Below, piece by piece: positions 31,812-32,696 of a stretch of DNA of 32,696 nt. Origin of the DNA: Aliarcobacter sp. (GTDB lineage: Bacteria; Campylobacterota; Campylobacteria; Campylobacterales; Arcobacteraceae). The stretch spans positions 1 to 32,696 of the forward strand of contig JAQTXB010000022.1 in assembly GCA_028688995.1 (NCBI GenBank), given 5' to 3'. The notes beneath the pieces are model-generated. The model saw only the letters and a list, made by a program, of their open reading frames with translations. It searched no databases and was not told the origin of the DNA. Made by a program: the position numbers and the translations under genes. Each line of letters begins with the position of its first letter. Position 1 is the first letter of the stretch.

Positions 31812-32521
31812 ATTCAGAAGCTTTAATAAATTATATACAAACAACGCCACTTACTTGGCTAATTGCCACATTGGCAGCTTTTAAATTGGGAATAATCATT
31901 TATGAGAAATGTAATAAACATACTTTATTACAACCAATTATCATAGCTTATGTGATTCTTTTGAGTCTAATAATTTACACAAATACCTCTTTTGAAGAGT
32001 ATTTTAAAAGTGTTCAAATTATTCATTTTTTCCTTGGCCCTGCAACTGTTGCTTTGGCTTTACCACTTTATAAAAATTTGAAATATATAAAATCACTATT
32101 TTTGCCAATAGTTTTAACACTTTTTATTGCAGGTGTTTTTTCAATTGTAATTGCAGTCTCATTACTGTGGATTTTTGGTGCTGATTTACCAACAATGTTA
32201 TCGATGACAACAAAATCAATAACTGCACCAATTGCAATAATTACATCTGAACAAATAGGTGGAATTCCATCTTTAGCTGTTGGTTTTGTACTTATAACTG
32301 GAATTATTGGAGCACTATTTGGAACAATTGTTTTTAAACTTGTAAATATAAAACATGATACTTCAAAAGGTTTTGCCCTAGGTTTAGTTTCTCATGGAAT
32401 TGGAACAGCAAGAGCCATAGAAATAAGTGAAAAAGCAGCAGCATTTGGCGCACTTGCAATGGGACTTAGTGGAATATTTACAGCTGTTTTTCTTCCTATG
32501 ATAATCACTTTTTTTAAGTGA
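31808..32521 (+). CDS. lrgB: LrgB/CidB-family membrane protein
   Basis: 237 residues, about six to eight helices. Family landmarks are LGPATVALALPLYKN near residue 77, a long SMTTKSITAPIAI near 137, GGIPSLAVGFVLITGIIGA near 152, and SHGIGTARAIEISEKAAAFGALAMGLSGIFTA near 195, the most conserved stretch of LrgB/YohK. It overlaps lrgA by four bases and would form its complex at the inner membrane. It is the last gene of the run starting at 29721, 42 bases separating lrgA from the GNAT gene. The stop codon is inside a hairpin (32500-32526). Confidence 0.93.
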   Translation: MNSEALINYIQTTPLTWLIATLAAFKLGIIIYEKCNKHTLLQPIIIAYVILLSLIIYTNTSFEEYFKSVQIIHFFLGPATVALALPLYKNLKYIKSLFLPIVLTLFIAGVFSIVIAVSLLWIFGADLPTMLSMTTKSITAPIAIITSEQIGGIPSLAVGFVLITGIIGALFGTIVFKLVNIKHDTSKGFALGLVSHGIGTARAIEISEKAAAFGALAMGLSGIFTAVFLPMIITFFK

Positions 32522-32526
32522 TTATC
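32500..32526 (+). terminator. Hairpin across the lrgB stop codon
   Basis: GATAATCACTT (32500-32510) pairs perfectly with AAGTGATTATC (32516-32526) around TTTTT. It is followed by A-rich sequence rather than a T-tract, so it may stabilise the 3' end or terminate weakly. Confidence 0.4.
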
Positions 32527-32544
32527 AAAAATTGCATATTTTTT

Positions 32545-32594
32545 AATTTAATATATCAACATATCTTGATATATTAAATTTATTTGGTTATACT
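32545..32594 (+). promoter_or_regulatory. ArsR-type operator overlapping a promoter
   Basis: A perfect 15-bp inverted repeat, AATTTAATATATCAA (32545-32559), six-base spacer, TTGATATATTAAATT (32566-32580). Its core ATCAA-6-TTGAT is the known ArsR-family operator layout. The right arm supplies a -35 (TTGATA, 32566-32571) with a 17-base spacer to TATACT (32589-32594), so binding would block the promoter of the ArsR gene at 32617. Confidence 0.75.
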
Positions 32595-32616
32595 TCAAAA
32601 AAAGAAAAGGAATTTT

Positions 32617-32696
32617 ATGGATATATTTCTAAAATCCGCAAGTGCTTTAAATGATGAAACAAGAATAAAAATACTTAAATTTATAAATATTTATGG
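32617..32696 (+). CDS. ArsR-family transcriptional regulator (partial, N-terminus)
   Basis: The frame starts at ATG 32617 after AAAGGA and runs off the right edge. The 26 visible residues MDIFLKSASALNDETRIKIL and KFINIYG match the first helices of ArsR/SmtB winged-helix proteins, whose N-terminus usually reads KALSDETRLRIL. The inverted repeat just upstream fits autorepression. The inducer (arsenite, another metal, or a non-metal signal) cannot be told because the sensing residues lie beyond the window. Confidence 0.75.
   Translation, partial: MDIFLKSASALNDETRIKILKFINIY

Noticed and set aside
1..32696. Prophage, integrative element or tRNA-linked island boundaries
   Set aside because: I saw no integrase, transposase, phage structural gene, tRNA or flanking direct repeats; base composition looks even by eye. 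The SauUSI-like gene alone does not define an island.

Overview
The window is a strongly AT-rich stretch of a Campylobacterota chromosome, most likely from the Arcobacter/Aliarcobacter group. The grounds are the codon use (AGA arginine, TTA leucine), -10 elements of the TATAAT type without a clear -35, frequent TTG starts, and the gene set: an OadG-type sodium-pump subunit, a KdpD/KdpE-like pair beside a Ktr/Trk potassium system, HQWRQPL-type histidine kinases, and a TolC/LapB/HlyD secretion operon next to an RTX-like adhesin. This assignment is inference from composition and gene content. I see no tRNA, rRNA, CRISPR array, IS element or prophage gene, and no gene-free stretch above 300 bases.

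Layout. 1-125 is the start of an oadG-like gene on the minus strand. 254-2162 holds an AraC/GyrI-type regulator and a CaxA-type Ca2+/Na+ antiporter. 2213-6034 is a potassium module: a perfect 14-bp inverted repeat, an unlisted 27-residue membrane peptide, a short KdpD-like kinase, a KdpE-like regulator, KtrB/TrkH and KtrA/TrkA. The four genes after the peptide are overlapped or nearly abutting. 8855-6044 (minus) is a three-gene unit: a secreted Tyr/Asp/Arg/His-rich protein, a divergent Aat-like aminoacyl-tRNA-protein transferase homologue, and a CHASE4-GGDEF diguanylate cyclase. 8969-11758 encodes a 929-residue PLD nuclease/SF2 helicase/DUF3427 protein, the architecture of the SauUSI type IV restriction enzyme. 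A PsiE-like membrane protein follows.

12336-27578 reads as one surface-adhesin island. It has a response regulator and a large periplasmic-sensing histidine kinase on the minus strand; TolC with a SPOR-like tail, a LapB-type ABC exporter and a HlyD-type adaptor on the plus strand; a separately terminated 1828-residue adhesin (N-terminal retention-like region with an Ala-Ala-Ala-Ala-Gly segment, Calx-beta modules, vWFA domain, type I secretion tail); and a second, soluble histidine kinase directly after the adhesin terminator. The likely theme is signal-controlled secretion and display of a biofilm-type adhesin.

27661-32521 is more ordinary metabolism: transketolase, then a compact run of a 3-hydroxyisobutyrate-dehydrogenase-family oxidoreductase, a tautomerase, a GNAT acetyltransferase and an LrgA/LrgB pair. 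The window ends inside an ArsR-family regulator gene preceded by a 15-bp inverted repeat that looks like its own operator. Several convergent or terminal genes carry their terminator hairpins across the stop codons.
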